64,000 nucleotides of DNA, from contig JAGKQI010000026.1 in assembly GCA_018806915.1 (NCBI GenBank), positions 186,001-250,000 of the forward strand, written 5' to 3'. The position numbers were made by a program, and so were the translations under genes. This DNA is from Phytophthora colocasiae. Its lineage: Eukaryota; Oomycota; Peronosporomycetes; Peronosporales; Peronosporaceae. Positions 43,868-54,439 of this stretch are shown in pieces. Within the stretch, counting starts at the first letter, position 1. The number at the start of each line of letters is the position of its first letter. The notes under the pieces were generated by a model, which made no database searches, had not been told where the DNA came from, and saw nothing but the letters and a program-made list of their open reading frames with translations.

Positions 43868-44652
43868 GGGTGCGCCTCGTCAACGTAGCCGTCAGGCTGC
43901 ACCATGTAGATGTCTTCGTCTAGCCAGCCGTTTAGGAACGCCGTCTTCACATCCATCTGGTGCACAGTGAGATTGTACTTGGCCGCCAGGCTGAGCAAGA
44001 TCCTGATCGACGTGAACTTGGCCACCGGTGCGAACGTCTCTTCGTAGTCGATGCTAAACTTCTGCAAAAATCCCTTGGCCACCAGACGCGCTTTGAATCG
44101 CTCGATCTCTCCTGCCTGGTTCTCCTTGATCCGAAACACCCATCTGCAGCCGATCGCCTTGCGTCCCTTGGGCAATGGCACCAACACCCATGTCTCGTTC
44201 TTGAGAAGAAAGTTGATCTCCGAGTCGCACGCTTGCTTCCACTTGGCCGAGTTGTTGGATTCCATCGGCATTTCTCCCACTGAATCCACAATGAAGGCCG
44301 CGTCGAAGCCTTCTTCTCTTGCGATCGCTGACATCTCGTCCAGTGTTTGTTGCCGATTGTGCCGCTTGGACCTTGGGATCTCCACCGCTTCCTCTAACGA
44401 CCGCGTCCGCTGGTGTCGTTTACTGCCGGGTTCGATGTCTTCATTCTGCACAGCTTCTTCTTCATCCTCTTCTAGTCCAGACGATGCTTCTTGGTCCGTT
44501 ACAACTTCATCACGAAGTTCCACGACCAGTTCTTTTTGATCAATTTTGCGTCTCCCACCGTCAAAGACGTCCTCCATGAACTTCGCGTCGCGGCTCACCA
44601 AGAAGCGACCGTTCTTGATCTCTTGAAACCGATACGCTTTCTTATGCTCCAA
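43868..44652 (-). pseudogene. copia reverse transcriptase, N-terminal part
   Basis: A copia-type RT (RVT_2) start: WVLVPLPKGRKAIGCRWVF, RFKARLVAKGF, DYEETFAPVAKFTSIR and HQMDVKTAFLNGWLDEDIYM. It breaks off after QPDGYVDEAHP at the element D LTR, so the YVDD active site is absent from the window. Confidence 0.88.
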
Positions 44653-44920
44653 GTACCCGAGAAACCGACAACACTCCGACCGAGCGACCGTTCTTGATCT
44701 CTTGAAACCGATACGCTTTCTTATGCTCCAAGTACCCGAGAAACCGACAACACGCCGACCGAGCGACCGTTCTTGATCTCTTGAAACCGATACGCTTTCT
44801 TATGCTCCAAGTACCCGAGAAACCGACAACACTCCGACCGAGCGACCGTTCTTGATCTCTTGAAACCGATACGCTTTCTTATGCTCCAAGGACCCGAGAA
44901 ACCGACAACACGCCGACCGA
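44605..44920. repeat. Four tandem copies of a 79-bp unit in copia pol
   Basis: Units start at 44605, 44684, 44763 and 44842 (GCGACCGTTCTTGATCTC) and are almost identical. They alternate ACACTCCG and ACACGCCG near the end. 79 is not a multiple of three, so each added copy changes the reading frame between integrase and RT. Confidence 0.95.
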
Positions 44921-44928
44921 GCGTCAAA

Positions 44929-45859
44929 CTATGTGTGTTTCTCCTTCGGGACCGTTACGTACGCGTGGCAACCGAATACTTTCAGGTTCGCCAACAGTGG
45001 CTTCTTGCCCGTCCAAACTTGGTGTGGTGACTTGTCGTGGTTGATGGCACGCGTCGGACACCAATTACGAAGGAACGTAGCAGTCATCACCGCTTCACCC
45101 CAATATGACTTCGACAGTCCGGCATGTTCCAACATGCAACGAGCACATTCCACCAACGTCCGGTTCATGCGCTCGGTGACTCCGTTCAGCTGAGGCGTGT
45201 ATGGCGGCGTGAACTTCTGCACGATGCCACCGTCGCTGCAGAACTTGGCCATTTCGCGCGAAGTGTACTCGCCTCCATTGTCACTTCGGAGTGTCTTCAC
45301 ACGCTTGCCGGTCTGAGTTTCAGCAAATGCTACAAACTGCGCGAACTTGGCAGCCACCTCCGACTTGTTCCGCAGCAAGTATACCACACAAAAGTGCGAA
45401 TACTCGTCGATGAACGTGACAAAATACTTCTTGCCATTGAACGTCGACGTCTTCATGGGACCGCAAACATCACTGTGAATGACTTCCAGTACCTTCTTGG
45501 CGCGGTTCGGTGACGCTCGCCGAGTGCACACCCGTCACACAACTCCACTGCTTCACAGCCGCCATGTTCATCCCAACGCCGTAGCCGTTCTTGACGATGG
45601 CATCTAGACCGCCATGGCCAATGTGACCAAGTCGAAGGTGCCAGAGGTACGACGTGGTGTCCCCTTTGCGTTCCTTCGAACTTGACACATTTGCCTCGTC
45701 AGGCATGATCGGCTTCATGCACAACTTGAACAGTCCCTTGCCTTCACGCGATCCGAGCTGCCAGTTGACGTTCTTCGTCTCAGCGTAACATCCGTCGCCC
45801 TTGAACGTCACGGGTCCAACATCCTTGGTGAAACGCCCCACCGAAAACAGGTTCCGCGA
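44929..45859 (-). pseudogene. copia pre-integrase and integrase
   Basis: The GAG-pre-integrase segment (WHLRLGHIGHGGL) is followed, after a frameshift near 45530, by the integrase core. It has D (IHSDVCGP), D (RSDNGGEY) and E (NGVTERMNR) in place. It ends at the tandem-repeat block. Confidence 0.85.
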
Positions 45860-46234
45860 CTACTTGGGAATATGCCACACACCGGTAAGCACACCCTTCT
45901 TGGTCCCACGTGGAGTCTTCATCGTCATCACAATGTCGCCACTGCCGACCGCTTGAACCACTCCATCACCCGCGAGATGCACGTCCACCGGAGTCATCTT
46001 CTTGTAGTTCCTCATGTACACTTTCGAGTAAGTCATGTGCTGCGTCGCACCCGAATCGACCAGCCAAACTTCATTCGATTTGGTGGCTCCACCACCAACT
46101 GAAAACAGGTAGTCGCCGTCGAACTCCTCTTCATTCGCCACATTCGCTCGCTGTGACTTCTGTCGTTCCGCGTTTTCGCGAATCCTCACGGAACACTTGG
46201 CGATCCAATGACCTTGTTCACACAGTAGTGACAA
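45860..46234 (-). pseudogene. copia protease region
   Basis: It contains the end of the zinc knuckle and the aspartic protease site VWLVDSGATQHMT. The frame is closed by a TAG at 45860-45862. The same frame continues beyond it into the pre-integrase segment, so this is a simple nonsense mutation. Confidence 0.8.
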
Positions 46235-46971
46235 GCACTGGCCTTATGCGTCTGTCGTCCCTTGCTCTTCCCGTTGCCGCTTGTCATGAACGCTTGACCT
46301 TGACCGTGCGCGGCTCCATCGACGCCGCCACCTTGTTCCTTGCGCTTCATGTCCTCATGCAGTAGTCGAGCCGTCACGAGTTCCCACGTCAGCGAATCAG
46401 CTCTCGACTCCAATGCCGTGATGAGAAACTGGTACGACTCATTCAAACTTCCCAGAAGCGTGATCACCAAGTCGTCCTCGCTGACCGGAGCGCCCACTGC
46501 ATCGAGCTGCTCCGCCAGCGTCTTGAGCTTGTTGATGTGCTCCAGCACATCATCACCTTCGTCCATCATCGTCGTGAAGAAACGTCGACGAAGGAAGAGC
46601 TTGTTGGCCAAACTCTTCTTCTCGAAGTGTCCTTCCAGTCTAGACCATGCATCGAACGCATCCTTCGCCGAGCGAACCAGCGGCAACTGCGAATCCTCCA
46701 TCGCGAGACAGATGATCGCCAGTGCCTTGCGAGACTTCCTCTCGAACGTCGTCTGGTCCAGCGTCGTAGCGCAGTGCTCCAGCTTGATCTCTCCGCACGT
46801 CACTTCCCACAGGTCGCGCTCCTCGAGAACCATGCGCATCTTGAACTTCCACGTGTGGAAGTTACTTCCGTCGAACTTGTTGATACGGGAGTTCGTGATC
46901 GAGGTGGTGTCCATGGCGAAAGCGTAGTCGGAGTCTTCAGCAGGGAAAACGGGGCTTGGGCTCATAACCAA
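46186..46971 (-). pseudogene. gag: copia gag
   Basis: This frame of about 260 codons shows the UBN2-type copia gag (RINKFDGSNFHTWKFKMRMVLEERDLWEV ... LLGSLNESYQFLITAL). It ends in a zinc knuckle whose second half lies in the next frame (CHYC, then QGHWIAKC near 46220), so a one-base loss separates gag from the protease. Confidence 0.8.
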
Positions 46972-47158
46972 AAGTTAAGGTCGCTTGAGCACTAGATGTC
47001 GAAATGCAAAGTGATTGATTTAGGTCCTTAGTTCGCTAACTGCTAGCTACCTCTAAGCCTACTGGATTCTCTACTGGATACACTCTACTGGATTCCTTAC
47101 TGGATACTGAGTTGCTTCAGCCAATCAGAGAGTGCCACGTGGATTCCCATCTTGTATC
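46972..47158. repeat. 5' end of copia element, no gene
   Basis: An untranslated region with a short internal repeat based on CTACTGGAT (about 47060-47105). It is presumably copia leader or LTR. It ends at TATC (47155-47158), the target duplication of the G1-like solo LTR. Confidence 0.45.
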
Positions 47159-47271
47159 TGTGGTGTAGTGGATCCGCTGGAATGAGCAGGGATCCAACGT
47201 TCACACACGGCGCCCAGACACTGACTAACGGAGGGGGTACTCCGATAACCGTGGGGGTTGCTGAGGCTCAC

Positions 47272-47692
47272 TGCAGCGGGGCTGCGTAGGTGTGCACGGC
47301 ACAGAGGAAGTTTAGTTGACTCGTAGAGTCCTGCTTGCAAGGCACTAGCCTTCGGTTCTATACAAGAACCAAGTAGTCCACTAAATACGGGACTCACAGA
47401 GTCAGTGTCCCTATAACAAAGGACTAACACTAACTATGTAAAATGCAAACTGATTTTTTTTTACTTTATTGCCCTAATCCTAAATGTAACGGCTTTAGTA
47501 TCTAACATACTAAATCCTAATCAAAATGCAACGTGAGGCTCTGAGGCCATCTACGTATCTACTCGTGTGTGCCACACCATTATGTACCCACATAAATGTA
47601 TCATGAGTGTCACACACTATTATGTACCCACATAAATGTATCCACGTGTGTCACACACCAACGAGAAACATTCGTGTAACATCCCCGTTACA
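47272..47692 (-). repeat. 3' LTR of element B
   Basis: It is 421 bp and nearly identical to 54440-54860. It contains short perfect hairpins: GACTC/GAGTC (47318-47330), GGTTCT/AGAACC (47354-47370), TTTAGTAT/ATACTAAA (47494-47514) and the terminal GTGTAAC/GTTACAC (47674-47693). Confidence 0.95.
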
Positions 47693-48603
47693 CTCTCCCC
47701 CACCAAGATTCCGGATACCGTATCCGGAAAGTGTAAACACACGACGCGATTATCGGCCGATGGCCACGGCACCTTGCCTTGCGCGGACGACGCTGTCTCT
47801 CGTGCGTGTTACACGCCTTCGTACGCGATGCCACTTGGTACACACTTGGGCCCAATGCTTACCAAGCATAGGAGCCTACTGGCTCGAGTCAAGGGGCTCT
47901 ACGGGCATGGAAAGAAGGCCACAGGTGGCGTATCTATGATACTACTGGATCAGTGATCCATAGGGCAAGCCTTCCAAGCTACCAACGGTTCCACGAACCA
48001 CACAGCAGTGGGGCCCACTCGCTTCACAGTTAATGTGACCCTCGGATGAGCACTGTGTGCAGGGCTTGATGCCCAAGTTGTCCTTGAAGCAGGCGCAAGC
48101 GCCACCATGTGTCACAGACACTGTGTCTTGTGAATACACGTGCTCAGCACAGTCGTAGACACGACAACGAGCACCAGACAGCTAAGCTGTCGCTCAGGAG
48201 GAGCTTACCTACCTCCTACTGCTATGCAGCATGCGGGGTCCAAAGCATTGGCATCCCTGGCATCCACAGTGCCTCATGACATAGTCATACCCATTGAACG
48301 CTTCTAGCGTCAGGTGATCGGATAGAATCCGTTTCCATCACCACTTGTCGCTTAGACAGAACGTCATTAAGACGGTTGTTCGTCACGAACCATCTTCGCT
48401 TCATGATCGCGAAGCTCCGGGCCATAGGCCAGTGTTGTTAAAGGGTCATAGACCCTTGAAACACGCGCGCGAGGCGCATGTAGCTCTACTGCACTTGCAG
48501 TTTGAGCATTCGATGCCATGTCGACGGCACCGACGTGCTCGCTGCAAGTATTGCAGCTACGGGTCATAGCCTGAGCTCAGCAACGACCCTGTGGACTCCC
48601 ACC
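47693..48603. repeat. Hairpin-saturated 3' untranslated region of element B
   Basis: No credible gene. At least fifteen different short perfect inverted repeats are spread through 911 bp. Examples are TTCCGGATAC/GTATCCGGAA (47709-47729), ATGCTT/AAGCAT (47855-47869), TGGATCA/TGATCCA (47946-47960), GACAGCT/AGCTGTC (48177-48191), AAGGGTC/GACCCTT (48441-48457), GCTGCAA/TTGCAGC (48541-48557) and CTCCCAC/GTGGGAG (48596-48613). Confidence 0.8.
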
Positions 48604-50484
48604 TTAGTGGGAGGTGCTTGGCACCCGGCGACTCCGTCGCACCCCCATCGGGCGGTCTGACACCGGGTGTGCCCGGTCATACGCGTCAACGACGTCGGGG
48701 CAATCCTGCCGTAGTGGCACCTCAAACTCCCACGAGTTCTGTGAGTGAGGGTAACCTCGCCACTTCACCAGATACTGGTTGTGACCTCGGCGACGACGCC
48801 GCGCCATCAGGCGATCCACGTGATAGTGAAGCTCACCTTGCTCATCGAGCAGAGCGGGAGGAGGACGAGCGGTCGATGGGTTCTCGCGCTGCGAGTGTAG
48901 ACGCGCTGCATTGCTTGCAGACCCGCGTGGGCTCGGTGAAGGAGCACGACCACCACGTCGGTCATCCGACCCATCGCTTAGCGACTGGTCTCGAGGAGAC
49001 TTAGAGTCGCGGGAACCGGTCTGAGTCGCCTCTGGTGCTGCATCAGCGGGTCTATGACCTCGAGCATCACGTTGCTCCGGATCGACAAGACCTGTTGGTT
49101 CGGATGCAACCACCTGTGGCTCTGCCACCTGCTGCCGTGCAGCCTTCGTCCGACTCGGCGCCAGCGCCTCAGAACTCACAAGAGCAGGGTCCCGATATGG
49201 CTTAAGCAAGCCCACGTAGAACACAGGATGTGTTCGCATACGCTTTGGCAAGTCAAGAGTGTATGCCAGGCCCTTCTTGGCCACGACCGTGAACGGTCCA
49301 ATGAAGAGCGGCCGCAACTTCGTCTTGAAGACGGCTGACACTGCGTGTGTAGGCAGGTTCTTAGCGTTTAATAAAACGTGGTCACCGACCTTGAACTCCC
49401 ACATGTTGCTTCTGCCTTTGGCATCAGCTTGTTCCTTTTGAACATCTTGGCTTTCAGCCATTGCGTCACGCACACGGCGTAAGACGCTAAGCCTCATCGA
49501 GAGGAAGTCATCGACTTGCTTGCGAACAGCAAGGGGGCTGACATCAGCAAGCTCGGAGTCGAGCGACGGCACAGCCTCTCCCCCACCAAGCCCAAGGCTA
49601 CCGCGTGGCGGAGTGAGCGGGACGCGCGGATGCGCAAGGCCGTTCACGTAGAACGGGGTGAAGCCTGTCGAGGCATGCACCGCGTTGTTCATTGAGAACT
49701 CAACGAGAGGGAGCATAGCGCTCCAACGCTTCGGCGTTTCAGCGCATACGCTGCGGAGGATGTCCTCCAGGACGCGGTTCACGCGTTCAGTCTGACCGTC
49801 GGTCTGCGGATGATCCGCCGTGGACATGTCCAGTCGAGTGCCAAGCACTTTGAAGACGGACGTCCAGAAGTGACCCGTGAAACGGGGGTCTCGATCCGAG
49901 ACAATGGTCTCTGGCAGTCCATGCTGGCGGTAGACCCGATCGATAAATATCGTCGCTGTACCAGCGCCATCGACGGTGTCCGGCACAGCCGCTAGGTGAG
50001 CCATCTTGCTCAGACGGTCAACAAAGACCACAACGCCCGTGTTGCCTGCCGTATACTTCGGCAGGCCAAACACGAAGTCCATACTCATGGACTGCCAACA
50101 CCCAGAGGGTACAGGCAAGCTCGCCAAAGGCGCTGCCGCATGCGGCGAGGGTTTAACCCGCTGACACGTCTCGCACGTGTGCACATATGTGCTGACCCAC
50201 TTGTACATCTTCGGCCACCAGTACATGGAGCTCACCGAGCCGTAGGTCTTCTCGCGACCGAGGTGGCCGCTTGTGGGCGTGTCGTGGGCCTCATAGAGGA
50301 TACGATACTTCAGGTCCTCATCGTGAGGAACCACCACACGTGGTGGGTCATCCTGACCCGTGCTGTAGTACAGCAGACCGCCTCCCAGGCTATAGCGTTG
50401 GAGTCTCGCCTTTAGGCGTCGTGACAGAGTCACCTTTGAGTCCTTAAACTCATCGCTCCTAGAGCTTGAAGCAGCGCGACACAA
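48604..50484 (-). CDS. pol: Element B pol, second frame: integrase and chromodomain
   Basis: The frame is open from about 50484. It shows an H2C2 zinc site (HDTPTSGHLGREKTYGSVSSMYWWPKM ... CETCQRVK) and a DDE integrase (MDFVFGLP, VSDRDPRFTG, TDGQTERVNR). The chromodomain at the C-terminus reads YLVKWRGYPHSQNSWE. It is separated from the RT/RNase H frame by a one-base frameshift near 50470 (LLQALG ... SDEFKDSK), which looks like a mutation. The C-terminal coding sequence near 48604-48680 also contains perfect hairpins. Confidence 0.88.
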   Translation of the reverse strand: MCRAASSSRSDEFKDSKVTLSRRLKARLQRYSLGGGLLYYSTGQDDPPRVVVPHDEDLKYRILYEAHDTPTSGHLGREKTYGSVSSMYWWPKMYKWVSTYVHTCETCQRVKPSPHAAAPLASLPVPSGCWQSMSMDFVFGLPKYTAGNTGVVVFVDRLSKMAHLAAVPDTVDGAGTATIFIDRVYRQHGLPETIVSDRDPRFTGHFWTSVFKVLGTRLDMSTADHPQTDGQTERVNRVLEDILRSVCAETPKRWSAMLPLVEFSMNNAVHASTGFTPFYVNGLAHPRVPLTPPRGSLGLGGGEAVPSLDSELADVSPLAVRKQVDDFLSMRLSVLRRVRDAMAESQDVQKEQADAKGRSNMWEFKVGDHVLLNAKNLPTHAVSAVFKTKLRPLFIGPFTVVAKKGLAYTLDLPKRMRTHPVFYVGLLKPYRDPALVSSEALAPSRTKAARQQVAEPQVVASEPTGLVDPEQRDARGHRPADAAPEATQTGSRDSKSPRDQSLSDGSDDRRGGRAPSPSPRGSASNAARLHSQRENPSTARPPPALLDEQGELHYHVDRLMARRRRRGHNQYLVKWRGYPHSQNSWEFEVPLRQDCPDVVDAYDRAHPVSDRPMGVRRSRRVPSTSH

Positions 50485-53432
50485 GAGTCGTCCTGAGCGT
50501 ACGCCGCTCGAACCATGTCCGTCACGGACGACGTCACCGAGGTGACATGAGATAACTCATAGTCCGGGCGACGTGATAACGCGTCAGCGAGGACGTTCTG
50601 CCTTCCAGGCTTGTACTTCACCTCGAAGTTATACTCCGCAAAGAAGGAGAGCCATCGGGCCATCCTCTGCGAGAGGTGAGGCGACTGCGTCGCTGTGCGT
50701 AGTGACGCATGATCCGTGTAGATCACAAACGGCTTGGAGCCGAGCAGGTGAACCCTGAATTTGACGAGAGCGTACTTCATCGCAAGTAGCTCCTTGTCAT
50801 GAACTGGATAGTTCTTCTCAGCAGCCTTGGGCTGCCGAGACTCAAACGCAATGACGCGCTCGCGGCCGTCGGCGTCCGCTTGTAGCAAAGCACTGCCGAT
50901 GGCAAAGTCCGAGGCGTCACAGACGACGATGAACGGACGATCGGGGTCTGGCAACGCCAGTATCGGTGCCTGAAGCAGGCTATCCTTGATACGAGTGAAC
51001 GCACTCTCGTGCTCAGCACGCCATACCCATTCGGCATCCTTCTTAAGGAGATCCGACAGTGGCCGAGCCAACTCAGCGTAGTTCTCGCTGTACTTGTGCA
51101 AGTAGTTGGCCAAGCCCAGCCACTTACGCAAGTCCTTCTGGTTCAAGGGAACCGGCCAGTCCACAATGGCCTTGACCTTTGCTGGATCAGCACGAAGGCC
51201 ATGCTTCCCAATGAAGCACCCTAGGAAAGGGATTTCTTTCGCGCCAAAGACGCACTTGTCCGCGTTGGCGTACAACTTGTTGGTGCGCATGCACTCGAGC
51301 ACTGCTCTCACGTGTTCCACGTGTACCTCGACATCAGTCTTCCCGTGCTCAGCACGACTGTGGACGAACACATCGTCAAAGTACGTCTGTGCGAATGCCC
51401 GTAGGGGCCTGAACAACTGCGTCACTAGACGATTGAACGTTGCAGGCGCATTCGAGAGCCCTTGGGGCATGACGAGCCACTCCCAGAGCATACCGCTCGG
51501 AGTGCTCACCGCTGTACGCGGAATATCACTGGCTCGCATGAGCAGCTGATAGTAGCCATCGACTAAGTCGAGCGCACTGTACATGGTGCAACCCACCATG
51601 TTGTTCTGAAGAACATCCTTCCTAAGAATCGGCGTCTGCGCCGGAATCGTGGCAGCGTTGAGCTTGTTAAAAGCGTGAACGATACGCCACTTGCCATTCG
51701 GCTTTCTGACACAGAACGTAGGCGCGGAGTGCGGAGACTTGCTCTCGCGCACGAGACCCGCCGCGTGCTTAGCAAGGAAGAAGGCGTCAATGACGTCGCA
51801 TTGCTCTTTAGGAAGAGGCCACTGCCGGGTCACGCAGTATTTAGTTCCGGGAACTAAGTCGATCTCGTGACGAACGCCTCGGTCAGGAGGCAGGCCACTC
51901 GGTGGTTCCTTTGAGACAACGTCTCCATATTCCTTCAGCAAGGAGTAGAAGGGATCCGAGGGATTCTTGAGGATCTCCGATCCACTCCTGGCGCTCAGCG
52001 CCTTCTTGACCTCGGCCAAGACGGACTCGTCCACGACGGACGATGAGTTTAACTCCTCTTCATGTCGAACGATGACCACCTCGGCGAGTTCGCCAGCCTT
52101 CAAGGCATCGCCAAAGTCGGCGAACGACATCTCTTCTAGCTCAAGGAGCTTGTCAACACTCGGCAGTCCATCCAGCAGGACGCTGCCTTCGGCACTGCCG
52201 TCCACTCCATCAACCAGAGTGTATAGATGCCCACAGCCCTCCCGTGCGTTGACACTTGACGTCACGGACGACTCAGACGCAGAGCGTCTCGCCCATAGGG
52301 CCTTACGACGTCGTCGCCTAGCCGACGAACGTCCACTCGACGGAGTACGTGCCGCTGCACAGGTGATGGCCTTGCCCGGCCCAGTGTCAGTGACACTCAG
52401 TGACTGACTCGGTCTACCGCCGACGTCACTAGACGGAGTACGTGCCGCCGCACAGGTTTCGGCCCCTTCAGGCCCAGTGTCAGTGACACTCAGCGATCCA
52501 CTCGGTCGACGACCGATGCCGCTCAGCGGAGTACGTGCCGCTGCACAATCAATGACCGTAACAGGTCCAGTGTCAGAGACACTCAGCGATCGACTTGGTC
52601 CACGACCAGTATCACTCGACGGAGTACGTGCCGCCCCACAGTTCACGGCCTGGTAAGGCCCGATGCCATCGGCATCCAGTGACGGTCCATGACCGGCGTC
52701 ACTCGGCGGAGTACGTGCCGCCCCACAGGGATTACGTGGGCTCTGCCCACACGTTGACTCACTGTCAACCAGCGCTACGCGCTCAACAGGACTGCGGTCC
52801 TCGCACTCGGTGCTGTCCACCAACTCGGACACACCGACGTCCAGCATCATAGCCGACTCGGCTCGATGCTCGCGCCAATAGCGCTTCTGCTTCCTAGCAG
52901 AGGTGGGTTCATGACTCGCCAAAGCTCCACTAGGAGAGAAGTGCGTAGCACCTAAGGTCTTCGACCTCCAATCAACCCATGGCTCGTGGCGCTCCAGCCA
53001 CGCCATGCCAAGGATGAGGTCGTACCTCGAATCCAGGTCCAGAACCAAGCAGCGTTCCACGCTATCGAAGTCCAAGAACTTCAGCCGCAGGTCCATGGGG
53101 ACCTTAGCCACCGTGACACGGACGCCCATCGCTAGACGGACTGTGACTGTATCACCTCTTCGCGCTCGAAGCGCCTCAGCATATTGCTGACTACCCTCAA
53201 CGGTGGAGCGTCTGACGTAGTTGCCAGACGCCCCCGAATCGATCAACACGATCCATGGCTTCTCAAAGCCCTTCACGTCCACCTGGACGACCAGCAAGCC
53301 CTGCTTGCTCACACGTTCCGTGTTCAAGAGCACGGAGCTCTTCGGGGCTGAGCCCCAGTGCCTCTCACGCACTGCAGAACTCAGTTCTTCCCCAGTAGAC
53401 CGCCCCGCGTCTACTGGGAGCCGTCGTTTCCC
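50430..53432 (-). CDS. pol: Element B pol, first frame: protease, RT, RNase H
   Basis: It is reached from gag by the -1 frameshift at 53426-53432. It has an aspartic protease ([14 protein letters not shown]). A Pro/Ser-rich region follows, with five tandem copies of a 29-31-residue unit (CAAARTPxSD...[12 protein letters not shown] about 52340-52745). RT comes next, with YFDD as the catalytic motif ([11 protein letters not shown]), then a complete gypsy RNase H ([28 protein letters not shown]). It ends at a frameshift before the integrase. The linker repeat number differs in the partial copy at 55.9-57.7 kb (four units). Confidence 0.88.
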   Translation of the reverse strand, partial: GKRRLPVDAGRSTGEELSSAVRERHWGSAPKSSVLLNTERVSKQGLLVVQVDVKGFEKPWIVLIDSGASGNYVRRSTVEGSQQYAEALRARRGDTVTVRLAMGVRVTVAKVPMDLRLKFLDFDSVERCLVLDLDSRYDLILGMAWLERHEPWVDWRSKTLGATHFSPSGALASHEPTSARKQKRYWREHRAESAMMLDVGVSELVDSTECEDRSPVERVALVDSESTCGQSPRNPCGAARTPPSDAGHGPSLDADGIGPYQAVNCGAARTPSSDTGRGPSRSLSVSDTGPVTVIDCAAARTPLSGIGRRPSGSLSVTDTGPEGAETCAAARTPSSDVGGRPSQSLSVTDTGPGKAITCAAARTPSSGRSSARRRRRKALWARRSASESSVTSSVNAREGCGHLYTLVDGVDGSAEGSVLLDGLPSVDKLLELEEMSFADFGDALKAGELAEVVIVRHEEELNSSSVVDESVLAEVKKALSARSGSEILKNPSDPFYSLLKEYGDVVSKEPPSGLPPDRGVRHEIDLVPGTKYCVTRQWPLPKEQCDVIDAFFLAKHAAGLVRESKSPHSAPTFCVRKPNGKWRIVHAFNKLNAATIPAQTPILRKDVLQNNMVGCTMYSALDLVDGYYQLLMRASDIPRTAVSTPSGMLWEWLVMPQGLSNAPATFNRLVTQLFRPLRAFAQTYFDDVFVHSRAEHGKTDVEVHVEHVRAVLECMRTNKLYANADKCVFGAKEIPFLGCFIGKHGLRADPAKVKAIVDWPVPLNQKDLRKWLGLANYLHKYSENYAELARPLSDLLKKDAEWVWRAEHESAFTRIKDSLLQAPILALPDPDRPFIVVCDASDFAIGSALLQADADGRERVIAFESRQPKAAEKNYPVHDKELLAMKYALVKFRVHLLGSKPFVIYTDHASLRTATQSPHLSQRMARWLSFFAEYNFEVKYKPGRQNVLADALSRRPDYELSHVTSVTSSVTDMVRAAYAQDDSCVALLQALGAMSLRTQR
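52340..52745 (-). repeat. Coding tandem repeat, about 93 bp x 5
   Basis: The core GTACGTGCCG on the plus strand recurs at 52345, 52438, 52531, 52624 and 52711, spaced 93, 93, 93 and 87 bp. It stays in frame and makes a repeated Ser/Thr/Pro-rich linker between protease and RT. The related copy has cores at 56380, 56473, 56566 and 56653. Confidence 0.9.
53391..53432 (-). promoter_or_regulatory. -1 frameshift signal of element B
   Basis: G_GGA_AAC (complement of 53426-53432) is in the gag frame. A 7-nt spacer follows, then a perfect 10-bp stem CCCAGTAGAC/GTCTACTGGG (53391-53400 with 53409-53418) around an 8-nt loop. The gag TAG (53411-53413) lies inside the stem. pol is in the -1 frame. The same signal is at 57333-57374 in the partial copy. 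Confidence 0.88.
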
Positions 53433-54382
53433 TGGGCAGAGCCCAAAGCGGGACCCGCGGCAGGGTTGCGGCCATTCTGGCCGGCGCGCTCTTTGCGCAG
53501 AGGGCAGTTGGGCCTCAGGTGTGAGGGACTGCCGCATGTATAGCACCGGCGGGTGCTCATACGCTGCACCGCAGCTCGTAGCTCAGCTACCTCATCTTCA
53601 GCATAGCTGAGGTCCATGGGCTCAGGTCCACCGGACCCTGTGCTGCTAGCACCGACCCTCGACAACTTAAAGTTGTGTTCGGCATTCAATGCCACGCTGA
53701 CAGCATCTTCGAAGCTGTGGGGATTCTGACGGAATGTCTCCGTCCTGGCCACGCCAGCTCGCAAGCCTTCCATGAAGACGGTCACGGCGACCACCTCAGG
53801 TAGAGGGTCGGCAGCCATGCCAGCAATGAGCGTGCGCAGCTCTTGGACATAGTCCACCAGATCCTTCTTGCCCTGTCGGCAAGCAAGGAATCGTGACCGC
53901 ACGCGATACGCCTGGTTAGGCGGAGCAAACACTTGCGTGAGCTTGGCCTTTAGCTCGCCCCATGTGGGGAAGGCCGCTTCCACCGACGTCCCAGACGTCA
54001 AGGCCCATTCTCGTGCTCGTCCTTCGAGCTTAGAGATGGCAAACGCCACGCGTTGCCCCTCCAACTGGAGCATGGCGGCCCCCATGGCCATTTCGACCTC
54101 TCGGGTCCACAAAAGGAGGTTCTCTCCCTCATTCCCGAGGAAGGTCTTCACGCTGAGCGTGACGGGCTTAGCTCTCGGAGCAGGGGTAACCCCTGTTACA
54201 TTCCGCTGAATGTGCTCGACGAGAGCGTTTTCGTATGAGGCAAATGCCTCGAGGCGCGCGTTGACGGCCTCCGGCCCTTGGGACGCAAGGTGCGCCGTAC
54301 CTTCCGGGCCCAGCAAGGACGTAAGCTTGTTAAGCGTGTCCCGCTGACTTGGAGTCAAGTGAGCGTATGCTTCTGGCTCCAT
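53411..54382 (-). CDS. gag: gag of element B
   Basis: 323 residues from ATG 54382. The N-terminal helices ([17 protein letters not shown]) are followed by a Retrotrans_gag-type domain ([17 protein letters not shown] ... [45 protein letters not shown]) and one CCHC zinc knuckle ([14 protein letters not shown]). The stop sits inside the frameshift stem-loop. The frame is uninterrupted. Confidence 0.9.
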   Translation of the reverse strand: MEPEAYAHLTPSQRDTLNKLTSLLGPEGTAHLASQGPEAVNARLEAFASYENALVEHIQRNVTGVTPAPRAKPVTLSVKTFLGNEGENLLLWTREVEMAMGAAMLQLEGQRVAFAISKLEGRAREWALTSGTSVEAAFPTWGELKAKLTQVFAPPNQAYRVRSRFLACRQGKKDLVDYVQELRTLIAGMAADPLPEVVAVTVFMEGLRAGVARTETFRQNPHSFEDAVSVALNAEHNFKLSRVGASSTGSGGPEPMDLSYAEDEVAELRAAVQRMSTRRCYTCGSPSHLRPNCPLRKERAGQNGRNPAAGPALGSAQGNDGSQ

Positions 54383-54419
54383 TCTCACAGAGAAACAGTC
54401 TTCAACTCAGGAGTTGGAT

Positions 54420-54437
54420 TGACTACAAGTGCTACCA
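54420..54437 (-). promoter_or_regulatory. Primer-binding site of element B
   Basis: The minus strand reads TGGTAGCACTTGTAGTCA, two bases inside the 5' LTR end. It is similar to the element D site near 43390-43407 and different from the G1 site. Confidence 0.75.
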
Positions 54438-54439
54438 GA

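Larger units (their letters stand above)
43868..46971 (-). mobile_element. Decayed Ty1/copia retrotransposon
   Basis: On the minus strand the order is gag, protease, integrase, RT, the copia order. It is truncated in RT by element D and broken by frameshifts, one in-frame stop and a tandem-repeat expansion. The LTR at its 5' end cannot be delimited, because a G1-like solo LTR was inserted at 47159. Confidence 0.88.

Noticed and set aside
46186..46234. Programmed frameshift between copia gag and protease
   Set aside because: The change splits a zinc knuckle and no slippery heptamer is present. A one-base loss is enough to explain it.
42364..48680. The hairpins as tRNAs or known structured ncRNAs
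   Set aside because: Stems are isolated with short loops and unrelated sequences. No cloverleaf or family pattern was found.
50430..50484. Programmed frameshift between RNase H and integrase in element B
   Set aside because: There is no slippery heptamer or structure, and a one-base deletion explains the loss of frame.
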